In this document: in pieces, positions 52,608 to 60,800 of the stretch
How the letters are laid out: each line of letters begins with the position of its first letter
Numbering within the stretch: position 1 is the stretch's first letter
Assembly (NCBI RefSeq): GCF_002494345.1
Contig: NZ_NXNI01000001.1
Coordinates: forward strand, 3,596,001 to 3,660,000
Source of the DNA: Natrinema ejinorense
GTDB taxonomy: Archaea; Halobacteriota; Halobacteria; Halobacteriales; Natrialbaceae
Direction: 5' to 3'
DNA length: 64,000 nt
The notes under the pieces: model-generated
Databases searched by the model: none
What the model was told of the DNA's origin: nothing
The model's input: only the letters and a program-made list of their open reading frames with translations
Program-made: the position numbers and the translations under genes

Positions 52608-54347
52608 ATGCCAGAGTACCTATCACCAGGCGTGTACGTCGAAGAGGTCGACAGCGGTACCAAATCCGTCGAAGGAGTCAGCACCAGTACCGCTGGCTTC
52701 CTCGGCGAAACGGAGCGGGGTCCCGTCGAACCGAAGCTCATCACGAGCTTCGCCGAGTTCAAACGAACGTTCGGCTCGAGCCCGCAGTCGTCGGATCTCG
52801 ACGTGGCCGTGGACGGCTTCTTCAAGAACGGGGGGAGTCGCTGTTACGTCGGTCGCGTTGCAGCCGCCGACGCGACCGACGTCGCGACGACGACGCTCGT
52901 CGACGAGGATCGAAACGACGTTCTCAAAGTCGAAGCGACCGGTCCGGGCCAGTGGGGCTGTTCGGTCGCCGCGATCGTCGAGGACGGACCGCTCTACGAG
53001 GAGGGAGAAAACGAGTACTTCAAGCTGACGCTGCGATACTGGTCCTGTGACATCGAGGAGGTCAGCAAACCCACCTCCGACCAGCCCGACCCGGCTCCCG
53101 ACGTGGAAGAAGTCTACGAGGACATGTCGGCCGATCCGGAGTCCAGCAAGTTCTACGAGAAACAGATCCCGGGCTCTGCGCTCGTCGATCTCGAACAGCT
53201 CGGAGCCGGACGACCCGCCGAAGGGCTCTCCTGGCTGTCGCGAGACGTCCCCGAGGAGTACTCCGACGGCGGACTACTCCAGCTCGACGGCGAATCGGAG
53301 ACTGCAGCCTACATCCCGGATGATCTCGAGGATCGAGCGTACAACGAGCTCCAGGGAATCGCCGAGCCGTTCGAGATCGACGCCTCTCAGTCCCAGGACG
53401 ATCTCCAGGCGGATCTCGAGGCAGTTCGCGACGGCGAGTTGGAGGTCGACGTCGACGTCGTCTCCGATCTCTCGCAGAAACCCGAAAACGAGGAGGTAAC
53501 GCTCAGCGACTACGAGGGCGTCAACAAGCCCGGTATGCGGACCGGTCTCTCGGCGTTCCGGGAACTCGATGGCGTCTCGCTCATGTGTATTCCCGACGAG
53601 AACGATATCGAAGGGCTCACCGAGGCCCTCGTCGCCCACTGTGAGAACATGGGCGAGCGGTTTGCGGTCCTACAGGCACCGCAGAACGCGGGAGCGATCT
53701 CGGATATGGAGACGCCGGTCGACTCCTCCTATGCTGCCTACTACTATCCGTGGATCGAGACGAAGGATCCGTTCACTAACCGGAAGAAGCTCGTTCCGCC
53801 GGGCGGTCACATCACCGGAATCTTCGCCCGCAGCGACGCCGAACACGGCGTCCACAAGGCACCCGCGAACGAAGTCGTGCGCGGTATTCTCGGCGTGCAA
53901 CACAACATCACGAAAGGCGAACAGGACATCCTCAATCCGCGGGGCGTCAACTGCATTCGGAGCTTCCAGGGCCGCGGAATCCGTCTCTGGGGCGCTCGAA
54001 CCGCATCCAGCGATCCGTCCTGGAAGTACGTGAACGTCCGACGGCTGTTCCTCTACATCGAGCAGTCGATCGACGAAGGCACCCAGTGGGCGGTCTTCGA
54101 ACCCAACGACGAGGACCTGTGGGCCCGCGTGCGCCAGTCGGCGGAGAACTTCCTGACGACGGTTTGGCGAGACGGCGGCCTCCAGGGCAGCACCGCCGAC
54201 GAAGCGTTCTACGTCAAGTGCGGCGAGGAAACGATGACACAGGACGACATCGACAACGGTCGCCTCATCGTCGAGATCGGTATCGCGCCGGTCAAGCCTG
54301 CCGAGTTCGTCGTCTTCCGGATCAGCCAGGACGCCGGCGACGCGTAA
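52608..54347 (+). CDS. Contractile tail sheath protein of a CIS
   Basis: The 579-residue protein begins YLSPGVYVEEVDSGTKSVEG then VSTSTAGFLGETERGP, the standard sheath N terminus, and has a tail-sheath C-terminal domain (KGEQDILNPRGVNCIRSFQG then RGIRLWGARTASSDPSWKYV and NVRRLFLYIEQSIDEGTQWA). Residues ~145-310 form an acidic insertion domain that would face outward on the particle. Sheath monomers polymerise around the tube and contract to drive it through a membrane. There is one sheath gene, where Afp/PVC loci have several. The ATG at 52608 has a clear ribosome-binding site. Confidence 0.93.
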   Translation: MPEYLSPGVYVEEVDSGTKSVEGVSTSTAGFLGETERGPVEPKLITSFAEFKRTFGSSPQSSDLDVAVDGFFKNGGSRCYVGRVAAADATDVATTTLVDEDRNDVLKVEATGPGQWGCSVAAIVEDGPLYEEGENEYFKLTLRYWSCDIEEVSKPTSDQPDPAPDVEEVYEDMSADPESSKFYEKQIPGSALVDLEQLGAGRPAEGLSWLSRDVPEEYSDGGLLQLDGESETAAYIPDDLEDRAYNELQGIAEPFEIDASQSQDDLQADLEAVRDGELEVDVDVVSDLSQKPENEEVTLSDYEGVNKPGMRTGLSAFRELDGVSLMCIPDENDIEGLTEALVAHCENMGERFAVLQAPQNAGAISDMETPVDSSYAAYYYPWIETKDPFTNRKKLVPPGGHITGIFARSDAEHGVHKAPANEVVRGILGVQHNITKGEQDILNPRGVNCIRSFQGRGIRLWGARTASSDPSWKYVNVRRLFLYIEQSIDEGTQWAVFEPNDEDLWARVRQSAENFLTTVWRDGGLQGSTADEAFYVKCGEETMTQDDIDNGRLIVEIGIAPVKPAEFVVFRISQDAGDA

Positions 54348-54393
54348 CACCGCCCACGCACCGTTTCCGACTATCACCTAACCCGATACGATA

Positions 54394-54852
54394 ATGCCAG
54401 ACTCACACGGACCACTCCGACAAACCGAATTCAAGGTCGAACTCGACGGCGTCGGCATCCCCGGCTTCGTCGAGATCGAACTGCCAGCGATGCGAACCGA
54501 ACAGGTCGAATACCGCGAAGGCAACGATCCGTCGCACAATCGAAAGCTCTGGGGCGACACCCAGTACGACGATCTCATCCTCGTTCGTGGGGCCAACGAG
54601 AAAAACAAAGCACTCTACGACTGGCGGAAATCCGTCAACGAAGGGAAGATGGACGACGGTGGCCGGAAGAACATCGCCGTCATCGTCATGAACGAGGTCG
54701 GTGACTCGGTCCTCCGATTCGAGTTCACGAAGGCGTGGATCAAGGAATACCGACCACCAACGCTCAACTCCCACGGCGGCGGCGGCCAGGGGAACCTCGC
54801 CACCGAGGAGTACGTCATCACGTTCGACGAGATGGAACGGAAGAACGTATGA
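54394..54852 (+). CDS. CIS inner tube protein 1 (gp19/T4-like)
   Basis: The 152-residue protein has the gp19-type fold pattern: TEFKVELDGVGIPGFVEIEL, QVEYREGNDPSHNRKLWG, DDLILVRGANEKNKALYDWR and FTKAWIKEYRPPTLNSHG, ending EEYVITFDEMERKNV. Tube hexamers stack inside the sheath. It resembles the Afp1/Afp5 group. It follows the sheath gene and overlaps the next small gene by four bases (ATGA). Confidence 0.92.
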   Translation: MPDSHGPLRQTEFKVELDGVGIPGFVEIELPAMRTEQVEYREGNDPSHNRKLWGDTQYDDLILVRGANEKNKALYDWRKSVNEGKMDDGGRKNIAVIVMNEVGDSVLRFEFTKAWIKEYRPPTLNSHGGGGQGNLATEEYVITFDEMERKNV

Positions 54853-55013
54853 CACGACCGTCGAACTCGTCTCCGGACGCGTTCACCGTCCCGCGCCATC
54901 GGTTCGATGCGGAGTGGCGCGTCGACGACGAGGGTGTCCTCCACACCGGCGACTCGGCACCCTTCGCCAACCGCGTCGTCGTCGCCTGTGACAGTGGGGG
55001 GACTCGACCATGA
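54849..55013 (+). CDS. Small protein between tube and chaperone genes (54 residues)
   Basis: This short frame starts at an ATG overlapping the tube gene stop by four bases and ends at a TGA that overlaps the ATG of the next gene (ATGA at 55010). It encodes 54 residues including FTVPRHRFDAEWRVDDEGVL and HTGDSAPFANRVVVACD. The double overlap and G/C-rich third positions argue that it is translated as part of the operon. I do not recognise the family. It could be a small tube- or sheath-capping component. Confidence 0.65.
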   Translation: MTRPSNSSPDAFTVPRHRFDAEWRVDDEGVLHTGDSAPFANRVVVACDSGGTRP

Positions 55014-55570
55014 CCGGGGAGACGCTCCAGACCGAGTTCGAGTTCACCCTCCCACAGGGATACGTCGACGACGACGGTACCCTCCACAAGGAGGGCCGAA
55101 TGCGCCTCGCGACCGCGGCCGACGAAATCGAGCCCCTGCAAAACCCCCGCGTCCAGACGAACTCCTCGTACCTGACGATCGTCTTGCTCTCGCGGGTCGT
55201 GACTGAACTCGGCGACCTCGAGACGATCGATGCAACCGTCATCGAGGAACTGTTCGTCACGGACCTCGAGTACCTGCAGGCGCTATACGAGCGGGTCAAC
55301 AACCAGGGGATGAACGCCGTCGAGACGGCCTGTCCGGACTGCGGCGAGGTCTTCGAGATCGACGCCGAGAGCGGCACGCACGTGACCACCGACGGACCGA
55401 ACGGCGCGATGAATGCCGCCGCCATGGACGCCGGGGGCGCCGGTGTCGGCGGCGACATCGGCGAACTCGGTGGGGCGGAATCAGCGGGATTCGAATCCGC
55501 CGACATGCGTGCAGCCGATACCGAACCGAACGACGGTGAGGGATCGGAGTCGGGAAATCCAGCGGAGTAG
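55010..55570 (+). CDS. CIS tail-assembly chaperone (0-frame product)
   Basis: The 186-residue protein begins TEFEFTLPQGYVDDDGTLHK, then RMRLATAADEIEPLQNPRVQ, SYLTIVLLSRVVTELGDLET and VTDLEYLQALYERVNNQGMN. A CPDCGEVF motif near residue 110 may bind zinc or simply be structural. The start overlaps the previous stop. This pattern is that of the phage-tail assembly proteins of eCIS loci. The last ~60 residues are low-complexity Gly/Ala/Asp/Glu. The stop is a TAG at 55568-55570, ten bases after a slippery heptamer in the correct phase, so part of the product is predicted to be extended in the -1 frame. Confidence 0.85.
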   Translation: MTGETLQTEFEFTLPQGYVDDDGTLHKEGRMRLATAADEIEPLQNPRVQTNSSYLTIVLLSRVVTELGDLETIDATVIEELFVTDLEYLQALYERVNNQGMNAVETACPDCGEVFEIDAESGTHVTTDGPNGAMNAAAMDAGGAGVGGDIGELGGAESAGFESADMRAADTEPNDGEGSESGNPAE

Positions 55571-55590
55571 TCCGGCTGTACGAACCGGAC
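55552..55590 (+). promoter_or_regulatory. Predicted programmed -1 ribosomal frameshift signal
   Basis: The heptamer GGGAAAT at 55552-55558 has the X XXY YYZ form and is in phase with the chaperone frame (codons TCG GGA AAT). GTCCGG (55570-55575) and CCGGAC (55585-55590) form a perfect six-base GC stem with a nine-base loop, starting 11 bases after the heptamer. Slippage by -1 leads into the open frame that ends at 55809. The lambda G/GT tail chaperone uses GGGAAAG, one base different. Confidence 0.75.
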
Positions 55591-55809
55591 CGCCTCTACG
55601 AGGAGGTCGCGTTCGTGGCCTACCACTTCGGGTGGAGCCACGATACGGTATTGAACATGCCCCACTGGGAACGCCAGCGCTGGTGTGAGGAGATCAGCAC
55701 GATCAACGATCGTATGTCCGACTCGCCGTCCGACCAGTCCCGTGGCCGACGCGGACGCGACGGCGCCGGTGGAGGTATCGTGCTCCGGCAACCGCCGGAT
55801 TCCGAGTAA
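55558..55809 (+). CDS. -1 frame extension of the tail-assembly chaperone (DUF6760-like)
   Basis: This frame reads SSGVVRLYEPDRLYEEVAFV then AYHFGWSHDTVLNMPHWERQ and RWCEEISTINDRM. It matches the small eCIS family known to me as DUF6760 (LYEEVAFxAYxFxW and HWERxRWxxEIxxIN). There is no ATG, GTG or TTG between the preceding in-frame stop (55537) and the GTG at 55615, which would cut off the conserved LYEEVAF start. It is therefore most simply made by frameshift at 55552-55558, giving a fusion of about 266 residues with the protein starting at 55010. The C-terminal tail is Asp/Arg/Gly-rich. Confidence 0.75.
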   Translation, partial: SSGVVRLYEPDRLYEEVAFVAYHFGWSHDTVLNMPHWERQRWCEEISTINDRMSDSPSDQSRGRRGRDGAGGGIVLRQPPDSE

Positions 55810-55857
55810 CCACGGCATCCGGCGTTCGGAGACAGTCGAGAACGCAGTAGTGAGACG

Positions 55858-56313
55858 ATGACGACATATACGCACGAAAACGATCCGTACGCACAGTACA
55901 ATTTCGAGGTCGAGGTAGACGGCGAGACCGTCGCCGGGTTCGCCGAGGTCGCCGGAATCACGATGGAACTCGAAACCGTCCAGTACCGCGAGGGGGGCGT
56001 CAACGATCACGTCCATCAGTTACCCGGCCAGTTCGCTCACGCGAATCTCGTCCTTCAACGGGGCCTGACGAAAAACACGACCTTCTGGGAGTGGATCCAG
56101 ACGGTCATGAGCGGCACCATCTCTCGGAAGAACATCGTCGTCAAAGTAAAAGACAGCTTCAAAGGCGAGAGTCAGTGGGGGTGGGAATTCGTGAACGCGT
56201 ATCCGACGAAATGGTCCGGTCCGGACCTGGTCAGCAACGAACGGGGCATGGCGATCGAGTCGATCGAGTTGGCATACGAGCGGTTCTCCAAGATGTCCGG
56301 TATGCCGGAGTAA
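55858..56313 (+). CDS. CIS inner tube protein 2 (gp19-like)
   Basis: The 151-residue protein has the second-tube pattern: YAQYNFEVEVDGETVAGFAE, TVQYREGGVNDHVHQLPGQF, LVLQRGLTKNTTFWEWIQTV and WEFVNAYPTKWSGPDLVSNE, ending AYERFSKMSGMP. In Afp-like particles a second tube protein forms the ring that joins the tube to the hub. It starts 48 bases after the chaperone extension on the same strand. Confidence 0.92.
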   Translation: MTTYTHENDPYAQYNFEVEVDGETVAGFAEVAGITMELETVQYREGGVNDHVHQLPGQFAHANLVLQRGLTKNTTFWEWIQTVMSGTISRKNIVVKVKDSFKGESQWGWEFVNAYPTKWSGPDLVSNERGMAIESIELAYERFSKMSGMPE

Positions 56314-56405
56314 CGGTCACGAATACCCGTTCCGACCTCGATACTCTTTCAGGAAACAGGATACCTTATCTTTAAGAGCATTCGACAAACATCATACGAA
56401 AAACT

Positions 56406-56513
56406 ATGCGCAATCGATCCGAACCGGAGACGAAACAACCGATCCGAGCGGGTGCCATCGTCGCTGGTCGACCGGCGTTCGAGGAGGGGGCTGACGGGGT
56501 GGGGCTGCGATGA
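56406..56513 (+). CDS. Short leader ORF coupled to the CIS membrane protein (35 residues)
   Basis: The ATG at 56406 lies 27-33 bases after a TTTAAGA element (56373-56379), as in a leaderless transcript. It encodes 35 residues (MRNRSEPETKQPIRAGAIVA, then GRPAFEEG). Its TGA overlaps the ATG of the membrane protein gene (ATGA at 56510). It may be a translated leader that couples translation, or a very small CIS component. The sequence is not recognised. Confidence 0.5.
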   Translation: MRNRSEPETKQPIRAGAIVAGRPAFEEGADGVGLR

Positions 56514-57637
56514 GGCGCGTCGCGTCGAAGGCGACAAAAACCGTCAAAAAGAAAGTCTCACCGGTCTTGCGGCCGCTGGCCGCGGCACTGATTTTCGCGG
56601 TGGTTGTGACTGCCGTGGCCGTCGTGACGGGGCTCGTCGACTACGTCCCGGAGTCAACCGTTCCCGTCACGGACTGGGTACTCTCCCCGCGAGTCGTTCT
56701 GTTGATCACGGTGTTCGTCCTCGCGGTCGTCGTGATCGGCGTCCGTCTGTTGTATCTCCAGTACAAGGATGCGATCGCCGATCAGTGGGATCAGCTGTCG
56801 ATCTGGGCACAGGCGACGATCGCGGGCGCGGTCTGTGGCCTACTCGTCGCGACCGGACTCGGTATCGCGACCCTCGTGGGGGTCGTTTCCCCGGTGTCCG
56901 TTCTCGCCGGGTCGCTGATCGCGTGGCCGGTCGCGACCGTCCTTACGCTCCGCCAGCGTCGGGAACCGGATACGGACGACTCTCCGTCCGCGTTACGGTC
57001 GGTACTCATCAGAACCGGCTACGCGCAGGTCAAACATCTCCAGACCCGCACGCTTGCTGGAATCGTCGGCTTCGTCGGCGCGGTTCTCGCGAGCGTCGGG
57101 ACCCGTGCACTCGTTTCGTGGCTGCCGTGGTTCGATGGAACGCTCACCCAACTCCAGACGGTCGTCCTCGCGGCAGTCCTGTGGCTGATCGCGACGGTGC
57201 TCGTCTACAACCGCTACGAGTCCACGATCAGCGACCGGACGGACCTCCGAATCGTGGCGGTCTCGAGGTTGGAGTCACGGGACGGCCGCGAACTGATGGT
57301 CAAAAACACCGGCATTACCCCCGTCGAACTGACGCAGGCGAAGATCCGTGATACGAAACACGACCTCTATCAGTTCGACGTCGGCGTCACGCTCGAGCCC
57401 GGCGAGCGCTGTAGCTTCGAACTCCCGGCGACGTTCCTGCTCGAGTCCAACGAGGCGGCGATGGATCTCCCGCTTGGGTACACGCTCAAACAGGGCGGTG
57501 AGCACCCGATCGTCTACACGCGGACCGGCGATCAGTTCGTCCTGCAGGGGAGCAGCGACGCCCTCGATCGCGAGTCGGTCCGCGCCGGGACCCGATCGAC
57601 GATCGGGATCGGTGCCGAGCCGACGCCACAGGAGTAG
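56510..57637 (+). CDS. Membrane protein inside the CIS locus, with C-terminal beta domain
   Basis: The 375-residue protein has a Lys/Arg-rich N terminus (SKATKTVKKKVSPVLRPL) and six hydrophobic segments, such as LIFAVVVTAVAVVTGLV, VVLLITVFVLAVVVIGVRLL, ATIAGAVCGLLVATGLGIAT, GIVGFVGAVLASVGTRALV and TVVLAAVLWLIATVLVY. From residue ~240 it has a soluble Ig-like part (LRIVAVSRLESRDGRELMVK then NTGITPVELTQAKIRDT). No known Afp/PVC core protein has this layout. A membrane protein within the operon suggests an anchor for the particle, or an export/docking or immunity factor. That is inference. Confidence 0.7.
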   Translation: MRRVASKATKTVKKKVSPVLRPLAAALIFAVVVTAVAVVTGLVDYVPESTVPVTDWVLSPRVVLLITVFVLAVVVIGVRLLYLQYKDAIADQWDQLSIWAQATIAGAVCGLLVATGLGIATLVGVVSPVSVLAGSLIAWPVATVLTLRQRREPDTDDSPSALRSVLIRTGYAQVKHLQTRTLAGIVGFVGAVLASVGTRALVSWLPWFDGTLTQLQTVVLAAVLWLIATVLVYNRYESTISDRTDLRIVAVSRLESRDGRELMVKNTGITPVELTQAKIRDTKHDLYQFDVGVTLEPGERCSFELPATFLLESNEAAMDLPLGYTLKQGGEHPIVYTRTGDQFVLQGSSDALDRESVRAGTRSTIGIGAEPTPQE

Positions 57638-57742
57638 TCGATCCCGGCCCTCGAAAACGGGTGTCTCGTGAGAGAGCGCTCGTTTAGAGCGCCTCTGGCG
57701 CACAAACATTAAGTACTGTCTTTGTAATATCAAAACGAGATC

Positions 57743-57829
57743 GTGTACCGACACGTCGATCCGTCTTTCGAACTGCGAAAGCCCGTCGAATCGTCCCTCG
57801 AGTACCGACAGCGATTCACCGGGCCGTGA
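57743..57829 (+). CDS. Possible 28-residue leader ORF overlapping the giant disordered-protein gene
   Basis: A GTG at 57743 opens a 28-codon frame (YRHVDPSFELRKPVESSLEY then RQRFTGP) whose TGA overlaps the GTG start at 57826 (GTGA). An AT-rich tract lies at 57707-57735. The arrangement copies that of the leader ORF at 56406 before the membrane protein gene. Evidence is only the overlap, codon use and promoter position. Confidence 0.35.
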   Translation: MYRHVDPSFELRKPVESSLEYRQRFTGP

Positions 57830-60800
57830 TCGGGGAGTCTACCGACCTCGATCGCGTGCCGTCGGTACGGCAGATCGGCGTGACCCACCGGGCGGCAGCC
57901 GAGTCGTCGATGGGGGTCGACTCGAGTGGCCCGTCGACGGTTGCTCGCCTCCAGCCCAGCGTCACGGCGATCGCGACGCTGACTCCCGACCGACTGGTCG
58001 GTGGACTCGGCGTCCGGATCGCACGGAGGCGGAGCCCGGTCCAGCTATCGTTTCTCTCGTCCCTCGACGCTCCCCTCGACGACGCGGCGACCGACGAGCC
58101 CGGGGTTTCGATCGTCCCTCCGCCGACGTTCGACCGGTCGACGGATCACGACGATGCGTTTACCTACCGCACGAAATCCGGTCGTTCGGACCGGACCGGA
58201 CCGGCCGATCGATCGTTCGCGACGGCGAACGGATCGCCCTCCCCGCCGTCGACGGAACGGGCGTCGATGACGGCCCATGGGGTTCGATCGGGCGGGCCGA
58301 GTCGTCCCGACCGGTCGCAGTCGTCGGCGCTCGAGGGGACCGCCACCCACGGACAAGCGGCGTCTTCACGAGGAGGCGAGACGCCCAACGGGTCCGATGG
58401 AACGCGGCGACGGGGGGAGCCCGACCCGACGGCTGTCGGTCGAGCACCTGTCGCGACGGGACGGGCCTGGCGAACGCCCGCACGGCGATCGCCCGACCGA
58501 TCCGGATCGAGCAGTACGGGCCGGCTGGGCCGTCTCCAGCGACGCGCCAGCGCGGTTCCGATGGGAGCGGCGGCGACCGGTTCCGACACGGATCGGACAT
58601 CGGCGTTCGAGCCGGGGGCTTCGAGTGCGTCGCCCTCCGGCGTCGGCGATCCGCTCGAACGCGAGACGCCGTCGCTGCTCGTCTCGGAACGGTCGGTCGA
58701 TCGGACCACGTCGGCCGGCTCGATGGCGTCCCGACCGAATCGGACCCACGCTCGAGGGCGATCCCTGCCGACGCTCGTTACCCGGAGTGGGCTACCCACC
58801 GCGGGGACTCGGGGGCCGGAATCCAAGTCACCGGAGACCGTGACACGACGGTCGGGGCAGCCGGTCAAGCACCCCAATGCGGACGGACGGTTCGCGTCGC
58901 CGATCGATCCTCGAACCCGACAGACGGCAAGCGCCTCGTCCACTCGCGGTGTGCAGGCGAATCGCAACGGGGAGCCCACGGAAACCCGTGTCGGGACCGG
59001 TCACGACGGCTCTCCCGCCCTCTCGTCGTCCCGGCCAACCGGGGACGCAACCACGAATGCGGGGGCACACTCGAGCGTGGCGACCTTGGGTGCCGACGTC
59101 GACCGACGAGCGACTCCGAGCGATCCCACCGTCCGGCCGATCGGGATCCGGAGCCGAGAACCGGACCCGATCGGTCGGCACACGCGGACACCGACTTCAC
59201 GGGCAATGGCCCACGGGGGCGGACGGACGCGACACGCGGCCGCCGACTCACACGACGGCACGACGATGCAGTATGCCAGCTCTCGGCGAGTCGACGGGAC
59301 GAACGGGCAGACGGCCGCCCCCACACGGGACGTGGTCGTCGCTCACACCCGGCGCGATCGGACGGACCGGCCACGCAGAACCGGCCACGGCGGGCGAGAT
59401 ACCGACCCGTTCGCCGGCCACACCGACCGCCCGCACGTGCCGACACCACGGCACCGCTCAGTCGAACTCGGAGCCGGCGACGAAACCGACGACCACACCG
59501 GCGAGAGCGCCGGCTTCGATCGTGCGTCCGGTCGATCCCGCCCGACCCGATCGCCCCTTATCGAGTCGATCGGCCGCCGTCGACGACCGCCGCTCACCAC
59601 GGTCACCGATCGGGTTCCGAGACGATCGGCGCTGGCACCGACCGCCTCGACCGTAATCGAGGGGCCGCCAGCGGCCTCGCGGAGCGACTCCTCGTCGATC
59701 GCATCTCGAGTGTCCCACGCGTCGGACCGGGACGGAGCGGTGGCCCGCGACCAGCCGCCTCGAACGCCCCGCTCGTTGCCGTCGATCCCCCCTGTGACGG
59801 TGTCACCGTCGCCCCTCTCACAGCGGACGGCTCCCCAGGCGACGGCCTCACACCCGACAGCGTCGCTGCGACTGCCGACGCCTGCTGGTGACACAGACGA
59901 GCCCGGCGATCGGTCGCCGACGATCGACCGTCGGGACGGCTCCGATTCGGGGCCGATCGCTGGCACCCGAGGCCCTCGCTCACGACGCGGTGCCACGGTC
60001 GAACGGCCGCCCCCATCCGGAACGCCGTCGCCGTTCGAGTCACCTCCCCGTGCGGTCGGCGACGAGTCGACCGCGATCGGGACCGGCGCGAGGCCGTCCG
60101 GGTCGGTCGAGCCGGCGGGATCGGCTATCCGTGCGTTCTCGAGCATCCGGTCGACTGACCACGGACGCTCTCGCGGCGATCGTGGGAGGGAGACGCCGGC
60201 CACCGGTGTTCGCGGGTCGCGGTCGCGGCCTGCCGTGACCAACCGTCGTCCGCCGGCGTCCCGAGTCCTCGATCGTGGCAGTGAGGGCGGTTCCAGCGCC
60301 GTCCCGTTGGGCGACGGGCAGCCGGAACAGTTCGGCAGCCACGGACGCTCGGGCGGTCGGGAGCCGGCGCTCGTCGTTCGGCGCCGGTCGTCTGCGGCGA
60401 CGGTCGCGCCGTCGAACGCGGGGGAACCGACGCCGGCCGACCGGTCGAGTCGCTCGCGTGGGCTATCGTCGACGCGGTCCGATAGCCCACCGTCCCGGCC
60501 GCGCTCTCGACCCGAGAGCGACGGTCCAACTGGACGGTCCGTGGGCCGTCCGGAAACCGACAGCACGACGGAGCGACACACGTCCGAATCGGCCCGCTCG
60601 ACCCGGCTTCGATCGCTGGCCGCCGCCGTCACCTCCCAGTCGGCGGGCGAGCGGCCGGCCGCCGACGCGAATCGACGGCTATCGGGAACTGCCGGCGCGG
60701 AGAGGAGCCCGGTCGGAACGGACGTCCCCTCCGCCCGAACGGGGACGCGGTCGCAGCCAGTGCTGTGGTCGTCACGACCGACGGACCGACCGCGACGAGG

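Noticed and set aside
55615-55809. GTG at 55615 as the start of a separate DUF6760-like gene
   Set aside because: It would remove the conserved LYEEVAF start, and no Shine-Dalgarno sequence or promoter lies before it. A frameshift explains the upstream conserved codons.
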